Source: Eledone cirrhosa
Taxonomy: Eukaryota > Mollusca > Cephalopoda > Octopoda > Eledonidae
DNA length: 64,000 nucleotides
Assembly (NCBI GenBank): GCA_964016885.1
Contig: OZ024740.1
Location: forward strand, 7,398,450-7,462,449
Direction of reading: 5' to 3'
The notes under the pieces: model-generated
Database searches by the model: none
The model's input: the letters and a program-made list of their open reading frames with translations, nothing else
Told to the model about the DNA's origin: nothing
Position numbers and translations under genes: made by a program
In this document: positions 52,821 to 64,000 of the stretch, piece by piece
How positions within the stretch are numbered: position 1 is the stretch's first letter
How the letters are laid out: each line of letters opens with the position of its first letter

Positions 52821-55800
52821 AGTTTCGATTAGTATGTCAGTTTCGATTGGTATATCAGTTTCGATTGGTATGTCAGTTTGGATAGGTATGTCAGTTTCGA
52901 TTGGTATGTCAATTTCTATTGGTATGTCAGTTTCGATTTGTATGTCAGTTTCTATTGGTATATCAGTTTCGATTGGTATGTCAGTTTCTATTGGTATGTC
53001 AGTTTCGATTATTATATCAGTTACTATCGGTATGTCAGTTTTGAATAGTATGTCAGTTTCTACTCGTATACCTGTTTCGATTGGTATGTCAGTTTTGATG
53101 AGTATATCAGTTTCTATAGGTATGTCAGTTTCGATTGGTATATCAGTTTCTATTGGTATGTCAGTTTCGATTGGTATGTCAATTTCGATTGGTATATCAG
53201 TTTCGATTAGTATGTCAGTTTCTATTGGTATATCAGTTTCGATTGTTATATCAATTTCAATTAGTATATCAGTTTCTATTGGTACGTTAGTTTCTATTGG
53301 TATATCAGTTTCGATAGGTATATCAGTTTCGTTTGGTATGTCAGTTTCGATTGGTATGTCAATTTCTATTGGTATGTCAGTTTCTATTGCTATATCTGTT
53401 TCTATTGTTATGTCAGTTTCGATTGATACGTCAGTTTCTGTTGGTATATCAGTTTCGATTATTATATCAGTTACTATTGGTATGTCAGTTTTGATTGGTA
53501 TGTCAGTTTCGATTGGTATATCTGTTTCGATTGGTATGTCAGTTTCGATGAGTATATCAGTTTCTATAGGTATGTCAGTTTCTATTAGTATATCAGTTTC
53601 GATTGGTATATCAGTTTTGATTGGTATGTCAGTTTCGATTGGTATATCAGATTCTATTGGTATGTCAGTTTCGATTGTTATGTCAATTTCGATTGGTATA
53701 TCAGTTTCGATTTGTATGTCAGTTTCTATAGGTATGTCAGTTTCGATTAGTATATCAGTTTAGATTGGTATATCAGTTTCTATTGGTATGACAGTTTCGA
53801 TTGGTATATCGGTTTCGATTGGTATTTTAGTTTCGATTGGTATATCAGTTTCTATTGGTATATCAGTTTCTATTGGTATGACAGTTTCGATTGGTATATC
53901 AGTTCCGATTGGTATGTCAGTTTCGATTGGTATGTCAGTTTCGATTAGTATATCAGTTTCGATTGGTATATCAGTTTTGATTAGTATGTCAGTTTCTATT
54001 GGTATGTCAGTTTCGATTAGTAGATCTGTTTCTATTGATATGTCAGTTTCGATTGGTATGTCAGATTCTATTAGTATATCAGTTTCGATTGGTATATCAG
54101 TTTCGATTGGTATGTCAGTTTCGATTGGTATATCAGTTTCTATAGGTATGTCAGTTTCGATTGGTATGTCAGTTTCGATTGGTATGTCAGTTTGGATAGG
54201 TATGTCAGTTTCGATTGGTATGTCAGTTTCGATTGGTATGTCAATTTCGATTGGTTTATCAGTTTCAATTGGTATATCAGTTTCGATTGGTATGTCAGTT
54301 TGGATAGGTATGTCAGTTTCGATTGGTATGTCAGTTTCGATTGGTATAGCAGTTTCTATTGGTATGTCAGTTTCGATTGGTATGTCAGTTTCTATTGGTA
54401 TATCAGTTTCGATTGGTATGTCAGTTTCTATTGGTATGTCAGTTTCGATTATTATATCAGTTACTATTGGTATGTCAGTTTTGATTGCTATGTCAGTTTC
54501 GATTGGTATATCAGTTTCTATTGGTATGTCAGTTACGATTGGTATGTCAATTTCGATTGGTATATCAGTTTCGATTAGTATGTCAGTTTCTATTGGTATG
54601 TCAGTTTCGATTAGTATATCAGTTCAGATTGGTATATCAGTTTCTATTGGTATGACAGTTTCGATTGGTATATCAGTTTCGATTGGTATATGAGTTTCGA
54701 TTGGTATATCAGTGTCTATTGGTATATCAGTTTCTATTGGTATGACAGTTTCGATTGGTATATCAGTTTCGATTAGTATGTCAGTTTGGATAGGTATGTC
54801 AGTTTCGATTGGTATGTCAGTTTCGATTGGTATGTCAATTTCGATTGGTATATCAGTTTTGATTGGTATATCAGTTTCGATTGGTATGTCAGTTTGGATA
54901 GGTATGTCAGTTTAGATTGGTATGTCAGTTTCGATTGGTAAGTCAGTTTCGATTGGTATGTCAATTTCGATTGGTATATCAGTTTCGATTGGTATGTCAG
55001 TTTCGATTGGTATATCAGTTTCGATTGGTATATCAGTTTCGATTAGTATGTCAGTTTCTATTGGTATGTCAGTTTCGATTAGTATATCTGTTTCTATTGA
55101 TATGTCAGTTTCGATTGGTATGTCAGATTCTATTAGTATATCAGTTTCGATTGGTATGTCAGTTTGGATAGGTATGTCAGTTTCGATTGGTATGTCAGTT
55201 TCGATTGGTATAGCAGTTTCTATTGGTATGTCAGTTTCGATTGGTATGTCAGTTTCTATTGGTATATCAGTTTCGATTGGTATGTCAGTTTCTATTGGTA
55301 TGTCAGTTTCGATTATTATATCAGTTACTATTGGTATGTCAGTTTTGATTGGTATGTCAGCTTCTATTCGTATATCTGTTTCGATTGGTATGTCAGTTTC
55401 GATGAGTATATCAGTTTCTATAGGTATGTCAGTTTCTATTAGTATATCAGTTTCGATTGGTATATCAGTTTTGATTGGTATGTCAGTTTCGATTGGTATA
55501 TCAGTTTCTATTGGTATGTCAGTTTCGATTGGTATGTCAATTTCGATTGGTATATCAGTTTCGATTAGTATGTCAGTTTCTATTGGTATGACAGTTTCGA
55601 GTGGTATATCAGTTTCGATTGGTATATGAGTTTCGATTTGTATATCAGTGTCTATTGGTATATCAGTTTCTATTGGTATGACAGTTTTGATTGGTATATC
55701 AGTTTCGATTGGTATGTCAGTTTGGATAGGTATGTCAGTTTCGATTGGTATGTCAGTTTCGATTGGTATGTCAATTTCGATTGGTATATCAGTTTCGATT

Positions 55801-57243
55801 GGTATGTCAGTTTCGATTGGTATGTCAGTTTGGATAGGTATGTCAGTTTAGATTGGTATGTCAGTTTCGATTGGTAAGTCAGATTCTATTAGTATATCAG
55901 TTTCGATTGGTATATCAGTTTCGATTGGTATGTCAGTTTCGATTGGTATATCAGTTTCTATTGGTATGTCAGTTTTGATTGGTATAGCAGTTTCTATTGG
56001 TATGTCAGTTTCGATTGGTATGTCAGTTTCTATTGGTAAATCAGTTTCGATTGGTATGTCAGTTTCTATTGGTATGTCAGTTTCGATTATTATATCAGTT
56101 ACTATTGGTATGTCAGTTTTGATTGGTATGTCAGTTTCTATTGGTATATCTGTTTCTATAGGTATGTCAGTTTCTATTAGTATATCAGTTTCGATTGGTA
56201 TATCAGTTTCGATTGATATGTCAGTTTCGATTGGTATATCAGTTTCTATTGGTATATCAGTTTAGATTCATATATCAGGTTCGATTAGTATGTTAGTTTC
56301 TATTGGTATAACAGTTTCGATTGTTATATCAATTTCAATTAGTATATCAGTTTCTATTGGTACGTTAGTTTCTATTGGTATATCAGTTTCGATAGGTATA
56401 TCAGTTTCGTTTGGTATGTCAGTTTCGGTTGGTATATCAGTTTCTATTGCTATATCTGTTTCTATTGTTATGTCAGTTTCGATTGATATGTCAGTTTCTA
56501 TTGGTATATCAGTTTCGATTATTATATCAGTTACTATTGGTATGTCAGTTTTGATTGGTATGTCAGTTTCTATTCGTATATCTGTTTCGATTGGTATGTC
56601 AGTTTTGATGAGTATATCAGTTTCTATAGGTATGTCAGTTTCTATTAGTATATCAGTTTCGATTGGTATATCAGTTTTGATTGTTATGTCAGTTTGGATA
56701 GGTATATCAGTTTCGATTGGTATGTCAATTTCGATTGGTTTATCAGTTTCAATTGGTATATCAGTTTCGATTGGTATGTCAGTTTGGATAGGTATGTCAG
56801 TTTCTATTGGTATGTCAGTTTCGATTGGTATAGCAGTTTCTATTGGTAAATCAGTTTCGATTGGTATGTCAGTTTCTATTGGTATGTCAGTTTCGATTAT
56901 TATATCAGTTACTATTGGTATGTCAGGTTTGAATGTCAGTTTCTATTGGTATATCTGTTTCGATTGGTATGTCAGTTTCGATTAGTATATCAGTTTCTAT
57001 AGCTATGTCAGTTTCTATTAGTATATCAGTTTCGATTGGTATATCAGTTTCGATTGATATGTCAGTTTCGATTGGTATATCAGTTTCTATTGGTATATCA
57101 GTTTAGATTCATATATCAGTTTCGATTAGTATGTCAGTTTCTATTGGTATATCAGTTTCGATTGTTATATCAATTTCAATTAGTATATCAGTTTCTATTG
57201 GTACGTTAGTTTCTATTGGTATATCAGTTTCGATAGGTATATC
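50785..57243 (+). repeat. 18-bp satellite array, block E
   Basis: Same satellite and orientation. It is rich in the TTTGGATAGG variant (GTTTGGATAGGTATGTC), which is the common marker of the array from about 48.4 kb to the end and rare before. It contains copies of the slot GATAGGTATATCAGTTTCG followed by TTTGG at about 52702, 53313 and 56393. No genes are supported. Confidence 0.97.
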
Positions 57244-60200
57244 GCAAGGTGGTCGTGGAGGTGCCACGGCAAAAAAGCACCCAGCCCACACTGTAAAGTG
57301 GACGTGTAGGCGCCACGAAAAAGCACCCAGCACTCACTGTAAATGAGGTTGGTGTTAGGAAGGGCATCCAGCTGTAGAAATCAAGCCAGATCAGTTCCTG
57401 TATGAGCAAGGCATGGTCAGCCGACCAGACACTGCCCACAACAGGACAACCCGTCTAACCCATGCTAGCGTGGAAGAACGGACGTAAAACGGTGATGATG
57501 ATGATATCAGTTTCGTTTGGTATGTCAGTTTCGGTTGGTTTATCAGTTTCTATTGCTATATCTGTTTCTATTGTTATGTCAGTTTCGATTGATACGTCAG
57601 TTTCTATTGGTATATCAGTTTCGATTATTATATCAGTTAATATTGGTATGTCAGTTTTGATTGGTATGTCAGTTTCGATTGGTATATCTGTTTCGATTGG
57701 TATGTCAGTTTCGATGAGTATATCAGTTTTTATAGGTATGTCAGTTTCTATTAGTATATCAGTTTCGATTGGTATATCAGTTTTGATTGGTATGTCAGTT
57801 TCGATTGGTATATCAGATTCTATTGGTATGTCAGTTTCGATTGGTATGTCAATTTCGATTGGCATATCAGTTTCGATTTGTATGTCAGTTTCTATAGGTA
57901 TGTCAGTTTTGATTAGTATATCAGTTTAGATTGGTATATCAGTTTCTATTGGTATGACAGTTTCGATTGGTATATCGGTTTCGATTGGTATTTTAGTTTT
58001 GATTGGTATATCAGTTTCTATTGGTATATCAGTTTCTATTGGTATGACAGTTTCGATTGGTATATCAGTTTCGATTGGTATGTCAGTTTGGATAGGTATG
58101 TCAGTTTCGATTGGTATATCAGTTTCGATTGGTATGTCAGTTTCGATTGGTATATCAGTTTCGATTGGTATATCAGTTTTGATTAGTATGTCAGTTTCTA
58201 TTGGTATGTCAGTTTCGATTAGTAGATCTGTTTCTATTGATATGTCAGTTTCGATTGGTATGTCAGATTCTATTAGTATATCAGTTTCGATTGGTATATC
58301 AGTTTCGATTGGTATGTCAGTTTCGATTGGTATATCAGTTTCTATAGGTATGTCAGTTTCTATTAGTATATCAGTTTCGATTGGTATATCAGTTTCGTTT
58401 GGTATGTCAGTTTCGATTGGTATATCAGTTTCTATTGCTATATCTGTTTCTATTGTTATGTCAGTTTCGATTGGTATGTCAATTTCTATTGGTATGTCAG
58501 TTTCGATTGGTATGTCAGTTTCGATTGGTATGTCAGTTTGGATAGGTATGTCAGTTTCGATTGGTATGTCAGTTTCGATTGGTATGTCAATTTCGATTGG
58601 TTTATCAGTTTCAATTGGTATATCAGTTTCGATTGGTATGTCAGTTTGGATAGGTACGTCAGTTTCGATTGGTATGTCAGTTTCGATTGGTATAGCAGTT
58701 TCTATTGGTATGTCAGTTTCGATTGGTATGTCAGTTTCTATTGGTATATCAGTTTCGATTGGTAAGTCAGTTTCGATTAGTATATCAGTTTAGATTGGTA
58801 TATCAGTTTCTATTGGTATGACAGTTTCGATTGGTATATCAGTTTCGATTGGTATATGAGTTTCGATTGGTATATCAGTGTCTATTGGTATATCAGTTTC
58901 TATTGGTATGACAGTTTCGATTGGTATATCAGTTTCGATTAGTATGTTAGTTTGGATAGGTATGTCAGTTTTGATTGGTATGTCAGTTTCGATTGGTATG
59001 TCAATTTCGATTGGTATATCAGTTTCGATTGGTATATCAGTTTCGATTGGTATGTCAGTTTGGATAGGTATGTCAGTTTAGATTGGTATGTCAGTTTCGA
59101 TTGGTAAGTCAGTTTCGATTGGTATGTCAATTTCGATTGGTATATCAGTTTCGATTGGTATGTCAGTTTCGATTGGTATATCAGTTTCGATTGGTATATC
59201 AGTTTCGATTAGTATGTCAGTTTCTATTGGTATGTCAGTTTCGATTAGTATATCTGTTTCTATTGATATGTCAGTTTCGATTGGTATGTCAGATTCTATT
59301 AGTATATCAGTTTCGATTGGTATGTCAGTTTGGATAGGTATGTCAGTTTCGATTGGTATGTCAGTTTCGATTGGTATAGCAGTTTCTATTGGTATGTCAG
59401 TTTCGATTGGTATGTCAGTTTCTATTGGTATATCAGTTTCGATTGGTATGTCAGTTTCTATTGGTATGTCAGTTTCGATTATTATATCAGTTACTATTGG
59501 TATGTCAGTTTTGATTGGTATGTCAGCTTCTATTCGTATATCTGTTTCGATTGGTATGTCAGTTTCGATGAGTATATCAGTTTCTATAGGTATGTCAGTT
59601 TCTATTAGTATATCAGTTTCGATTGGTATATCAGTTTTGATTGGTATGTCAGTTTCGATTGGTATATCAGTTTCTATTGGTATGTCAGTTTCGATCGGTA
59701 TGTCAATTTCGATTGGTATATCAGTTTCGATTAGTATGTCAGTTTCTATTGGTATGTCAGTTTCGATTAGTATATCAGTTTAGATTGGTATATCAGTTTC
59801 TATTGGTATGACAGTTTCGAGTGGTATATCAGTTTCGATTGGTATATGAGTTTCGATTTGTATATCAGTGTCTATTGGTATATCAGTTTCTATTGGTATG
59901 ACAGTTTCGATTGGTATATGAGTTTCGATTGGTATGTCAGTTTGGATAGGTATGTCAGTTTCGATTGGTATGTCAGTTTCGATTGGTATGTCAATTTCGA
60001 TTGGTATATAAGTTTCGATTGGTATGTCAGTTTCGATTGGTATGTCAGTTTGGATAGGTATGTCAGTTTAGATTGGTATGTCAGTTTCGATTGGTAAGTC
60101 AGATTCTATTAGTATATCAGTTTCGATTGGTATATCAGTTTCTATTGGTATGTCAGTTTTGATTGGTATAGCAGTTTCTATTGGTATGTCAGTTTCGATT

Positions 60201-60580
60201 GGTATGTCAGTTTCTATTGGTAAATCAGTTTCGATTGGTATGTCAGTTTCTATTGGTATGTCAGTTTCGATTAGTATATCAGTTACTATTGGTATGTCAG
60301 TTTTGATTGGTATGTCAGTTTCTATTGGTATATCTGTTTCGATTGGTATGTCAGTTTCTATTAGTATATCAGTTTCGATTGGTATATCAGTTTCGATTGA
60401 TATGTCAGTTTCGATTGGTATATCAGTTTCTATTGGTATATCAGTTTAGATTCATATATCAGGTTCGATTATTATGTCAGTTTCTATTGGTATAACAGTT
60501 TCGATTGTTATATCAATTTCAATTAGTATATCAGTTTCTATTGGTACGTTAGTTTCTATTGGTATATCAGTTTCGATAGG
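53780..60580 (+). repeat. Long higher-order repeat, lag about 4166-4220 bp
   Basis: 53788 matches 57954 and 55164 matches 59330 (lag 4166); 55626 matches 59846 and 55858 matches 60078 (lag 4220, three more units); 56290 matches 60474 (lag 4184). The lag includes the 262-bp SINE at 57244. Within it a shorter lag of 936 bp (52 units) links 54712 and 55648. Changes of lag are whole units, which fits gain and loss of units in register. Confidence 0.72.
57244..57505 (+). mobile_element. SINE-like retroelement, 5'-truncated copy with (GAT)4 tail
   Basis: It starts at GCAAGGTGG, equal to position 30809 of the longer copy, then carries both modules of about 43 bp, GTTAGGAAGGGCATCCA, CCCATGCTAGCGTGG and four GAT triplets (57494-57505). 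One difference from the 30744 copy is visible (GCGTGGAAG against GCGTGTAAG). The empty homologue 3078 bp downstream (60575-60586) shows a net gain of 265 bp: a 262-bp element plus a 3-bp duplication (ATC), possibly ATATC if part of the tail is counted as target. The truncation point lies in the loop of the first small inverted repeat of the longer copy. Confidence 0.9.
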
Positions 60581-63500
60581 TATATCAGTTTCGTTTGGTA
60601 TGTCAGTTTCGGTTGGTATATCAGTTTCTATTGCTATATCTGTTTCTATTGTTATGTCAGTTTCGATTGATATGTCAGTTTCTATTGGTATATCAGTTTC
60701 GATTATTATATCAGTTACTATTGGTATGTCAGTTTTGATTGGTATGTCAGTTTCGATTGGTATATCTGTTTCGATTGGTATGTCAGTTTCGATGAGTATA
60801 TCAGTTTCTATAGGTATGTCAGTTTCTATTAGTATATCAGTTTCGATTGGTATATCAGTTTTGATTGGTATGTCAGTTTCGATTGGTATATCAGATTCTA
60901 TTGGTATGTCAGTTTCGATTGGTATGTCAATTTCGATTGGCATATCAGTTTCGATTTGTATGTCAGTTTCTATAGGTATGTCAGTTTCGATTAGTATATC
61001 AGTTTAGATTGGTATATCAGTTTCTATTGGTATGACAGTTTCGATTGGTATATCGGTTTCGATTGGTATTTTAGTTTCGATTGGTATATCAGTTTCTATT
61101 GGTATATCAGTTTCTATTGGTATGACAGTTTCGATTGGTATATCAGTTTCGATTGGTATGTCAGTTTGGATAGGTATGTCAGTTTCGATTGGTATATCAG
61201 TTTCGATTGGTATGTCAGTTTCGATTGGTATATCAGTTTCGATTGGTATATCAGTTTTGATTAGTATGTCAGTTTCTATTGGTATGTCAGTTTCGATTAG
61301 TAGATCTGTTTCTATTGATATGTCAGTTTCGATTGGTATGTCAGATTCTATTAGTATATCAGTTTCGATTGGTATATCAGTTTCGATTGGTATGTCAGTT
61401 TCGATTGGTATATCAGTTTCTATAGGTATGTCAGTTTCTATTAGTATATCAGTTTCGATTGGTATATCAGTTTCGTTTGGTATGTCAGTTTCGATTGGTA
61501 TATCAGTTTCTATTGCTATATCTGTTTCTATTGTTATGTCAGTTTCGATTGGTATGTCAATTTCTATTGGTATGTCAGTTTCGATTGGTATGTCAGTTTC
61601 GATTGGTATGTCAGTTTGGATAGGTATGTCAGTTTCGATTGGTATGTCAGTTTCGATTGGTATGTCAATTTCGATTGGTTTATCAGTTTCAATTGGTATA
61701 TCAGTTTCGATTGGTATGTCAGTTTGGATAGGTATGTCAGTTTCGATTGGTATGTCAGTTTCGATTGGTATAGCAGTTTCTATTGGTATGTCAGTTTCGA
61801 TTGGTATGTCAGTTTCTATTGGTATATCAGTTTCGATTGGTATGTCAGTTTCGATTAGTATATCAGTTTAGATTGGTATATCAGTTTCTATTGGTATGAC
61901 AGTTTCGATTGGTATATCAGTTTCGATTGGTATATGAGTTTCGATTGGTATATCAGTGTCTATTGGTATATCAGTTTCTATTGGTATGACAGTTTCGATT
62001 GGTATATCAGTTTCGATTAGTATGTTAGTTTGGATAGGTATGTCAGTTTTGATTGGTATGTCAGTTTCGATTGGTATGTCAATTTCGATTGGTATATCAG
62101 TTTCGATTGGTATATCAGTTTCGATTGGTATGTCAGTTTGGATAGGTATGTCAGTTTAGATTGGTATGTCAGTTTCGATTTGTAAGTCAGTTTCGATTGG
62201 TATGTCAATTTCGATTGGTATATCAGTTTCGATTGGTATGTCAGTTTCGATTGGTATATCAGTTTCGATTGGTATATCAGTTTCGATTAGTATGTCAGTT
62301 TCTATTGGTATGTCAGTTTCGATTAGTATATCTGTTTCTATTGATATGTCAGTTTCGATTGGTATGTCAGATTCTATTAGTATATCAGTTTCGATTGGTA
62401 TGTCAGTTTGGATAGGTATGTCAGTTTCGATTGGTATGTCAGTTTCGATTGGTATAGCAGTTTCTATTGGTATGTCAGTTTCGATTGGTATGTCAGTTTC
62501 TATTGGTATATCAGTTTCTATTGGTATGTCAGTTTCGATTGGTATGTCAATTTCGATTGGCATATCAGTTTCGATTTGTATGTCAGTTTCTATAGGTATG
62601 TCAGTTTCGATTAGTATATCAGTTTAGATTGGTATATCAGTTTCTATTGGTATGACAGTTTCGATTGGTATATCGGTTTCGATTGGTATTTTAGTTTCGA
62701 TTGGTATATCAGTTTCTATTGGTATATCAGTTTCTATTGGTATGACAGTTTCGATTGGTATATCAGTTTCGATTGGTATGTCAGTTTGGATAGGTATGTC
62801 AGTTTCGATTGGTATATCAGTTTCGATTGGTATGTCAGTTTCGATTGGTATATCAGTTTCGATTGGTATATCAGTTTTGATTAGTATGTCAGTTTCTATT
62901 GTTATGTCAGTTTCGATTAGTAGATCTGTTTCTATTGATATGTCAGTTTCGATTGGTATGTCAGATTCTATTAGTATATCAGTTTCGATTGGTATATCAG
63001 TTTCGATTGGTATGTCAGTTTCGATTGGTATATCAGTTTCTATAGGTATGTCAGTTTCTATTAGTATATCAGTTTCGATTGGTATATCAGTTTCGTTTGG
63101 TATGTCAGTTTCGATTGGTATATCAGTTTCTATTGCTATATCTGTTTCTATTGTTATGTCAGTTTCGATTGGTATGTCAATTTCTATTGGTATGTCAGTT
63201 TCGATTGGTATGTCAGTTTCGATTGGTATGTCAGTTTGGATAGGTATGTCAGTTTCGATTGGTATGTCAGTTTCGATTGGTATGTCAATTTCGATTGGTT
63301 TATCAGTATCAATTGGTATATCAGTTTCGATTGGTATGTCAGTTTGGATAGGTATGTCAGTTTCGATTGGTATGTCAGTTTCGATTGGTATAGCAGTTTC
63401 TATTGGTATGTCAGTTTCGATTGGTATGTCAGTTTCTATTGGTATATCAGTTTCGATTGGTATGTCAGTTTCGATTAGTATATCAGTTTAGATTGGTATA

Positions 63501-64000
63501 TCAGTTTCTATTGGTATGACAGTTTCGATTGGTATATCAGTTTCGATTGGTATATGAGTTTCGATTGGTATATCAGTGTCTATTGGTATATCAGTTTCTA
63601 TTGGTATGACAGTTTCGATTGGTATATCAGTTTCGATTAGTATGTTAGTTTGGATAGGTATGTCAGTTTTGATTGGTATGTCAGTTTCGATTGGTATGTC
63701 AATTTCGATTGGTATATCAGTTTCGATTGGTATATCAGTTTCGATTGGTATGTCAGTTTGGATAGGTATGTCAGTTTAGATTGGTATGTCAGTTTCGATT
63801 GGTAAGTCAGTTTCGATTGGTATGTCAATTTCGATTGGTATATCAGTTTCGATTGGTATGTCAGTTTCGATTGGTATATCAGTTTCGATTGGTATATCAG
63901 TTTCGATTAGTATGTCAGTTTCTATTGGTATGTCAGTTTCGATTAGTATATCTGTTTCTATTGATATGTCAGTTTCGATTGGTATGTCAGATTCTATTAG
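57506..64000 (+). repeat. 18-bp satellite array, block F
   Basis: The satellite resumes at ATCAGTTTCGTTTGG and continues to the window edge in the same orientation, so the true array is longer than this window on both sides. It consists mostly of the 3078/1620-bp higher-order repeat. No genes are supported. Confidence 0.97.

Larger units (their letters stand above)
57130..64000 (+). repeat. Higher-order repeat of 3078 bp (171 units) and a 1620-bp deletion derivative
   Basis: 57954 matches 61032 and 58878 matches 61956 at exactly 3078 bp. The next copy is displaced by only 1620 bp (90 units): 61032 matches 62652 and 61956 matches 63576. The switch is near 62510, where the sequence jumps from the equivalent of 59432 to that of about 60891, skipping 1458 bp (81 units). 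Between the last two copies I see about three substitutions (near 62901, 63308 and 62180/63800) over roughly 1.49 kb. The last copy runs out of the window. Confidence 0.87.

Noticed and set aside
1..64000. Telomeric or rDNA repeats
   Set aside because: The unit bears no resemblance to TTAGGG-type repeats and no rRNA sequence is present.

Overview
The window is eukaryotic and almost entirely satellite DNA. About 58.8 kb of the 64 kb is one tandem array of an 18-bp unit (consensus TATGTCAGTTTCGATTGG; common variants are TATATCAG in the left half and TTTCTATT, TTTTGATT or TTTCAATT in the right half), always in the same orientation. The interspersed elements point to a cephalopod, most likely an octopod. 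Their 3' regions carry the block containing GTTAGGAAGGGCATCCA, CTGTAGAAA and CCCATGCTAGCGTGGAA followed by a (GAT)n tail, which I recognise from memory as typical of octopus SINE and LINE tails. No database was searched.

Layout: satellite 1-23030; short SINE 23031-23201; satellite 23202-30743; longer SINE 30744-31076; satellite 31077-40688; full-length non-LTR retrotransposon (LINE) 40689-44798 with one uninterrupted endonuclease/reverse-transcriptase ORF; satellite 44799-50460; internally deleted copy of the same LINE 50461-50784; satellite 50785-57243; SINE 57244-57505; satellite 57506-64000, which runs off the window. The array is built from higher-order repeats (HORs) of roughly 0.7 to 4.2 kb. 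Many lags are exact multiples of 18 (684, 1350, 1620, 1710, 3078), and neighbouring copies are often more than 99% identical.

The only protein-coding gene I support is the LINE ORF. The very long satellite ORFs (up to about 1020 codons) are artefacts: the unit is 18 bp, a multiple of 3, and the consensus has no stop in five of six frames.

The most interesting signal is the relation between satellite and retroelements. All five insertions lie on the + strand and all rejoin the satellite at the same phase of the 18-bp unit, with the (GAT)n tail running into the unit's TATRTCAG start. Two of them, from different element types, occupy the same slot in different HOR copies. Unoccupied HOR copies act as empty-site controls and give exact target outcomes: an 8-bp target loss with 5' microhomology for one, a duplication of about 3 bp for the other. 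This suggests that an octopus LINE machinery, possibly the intact LINE present here, uses the satellite as a phase-specific landing platform.
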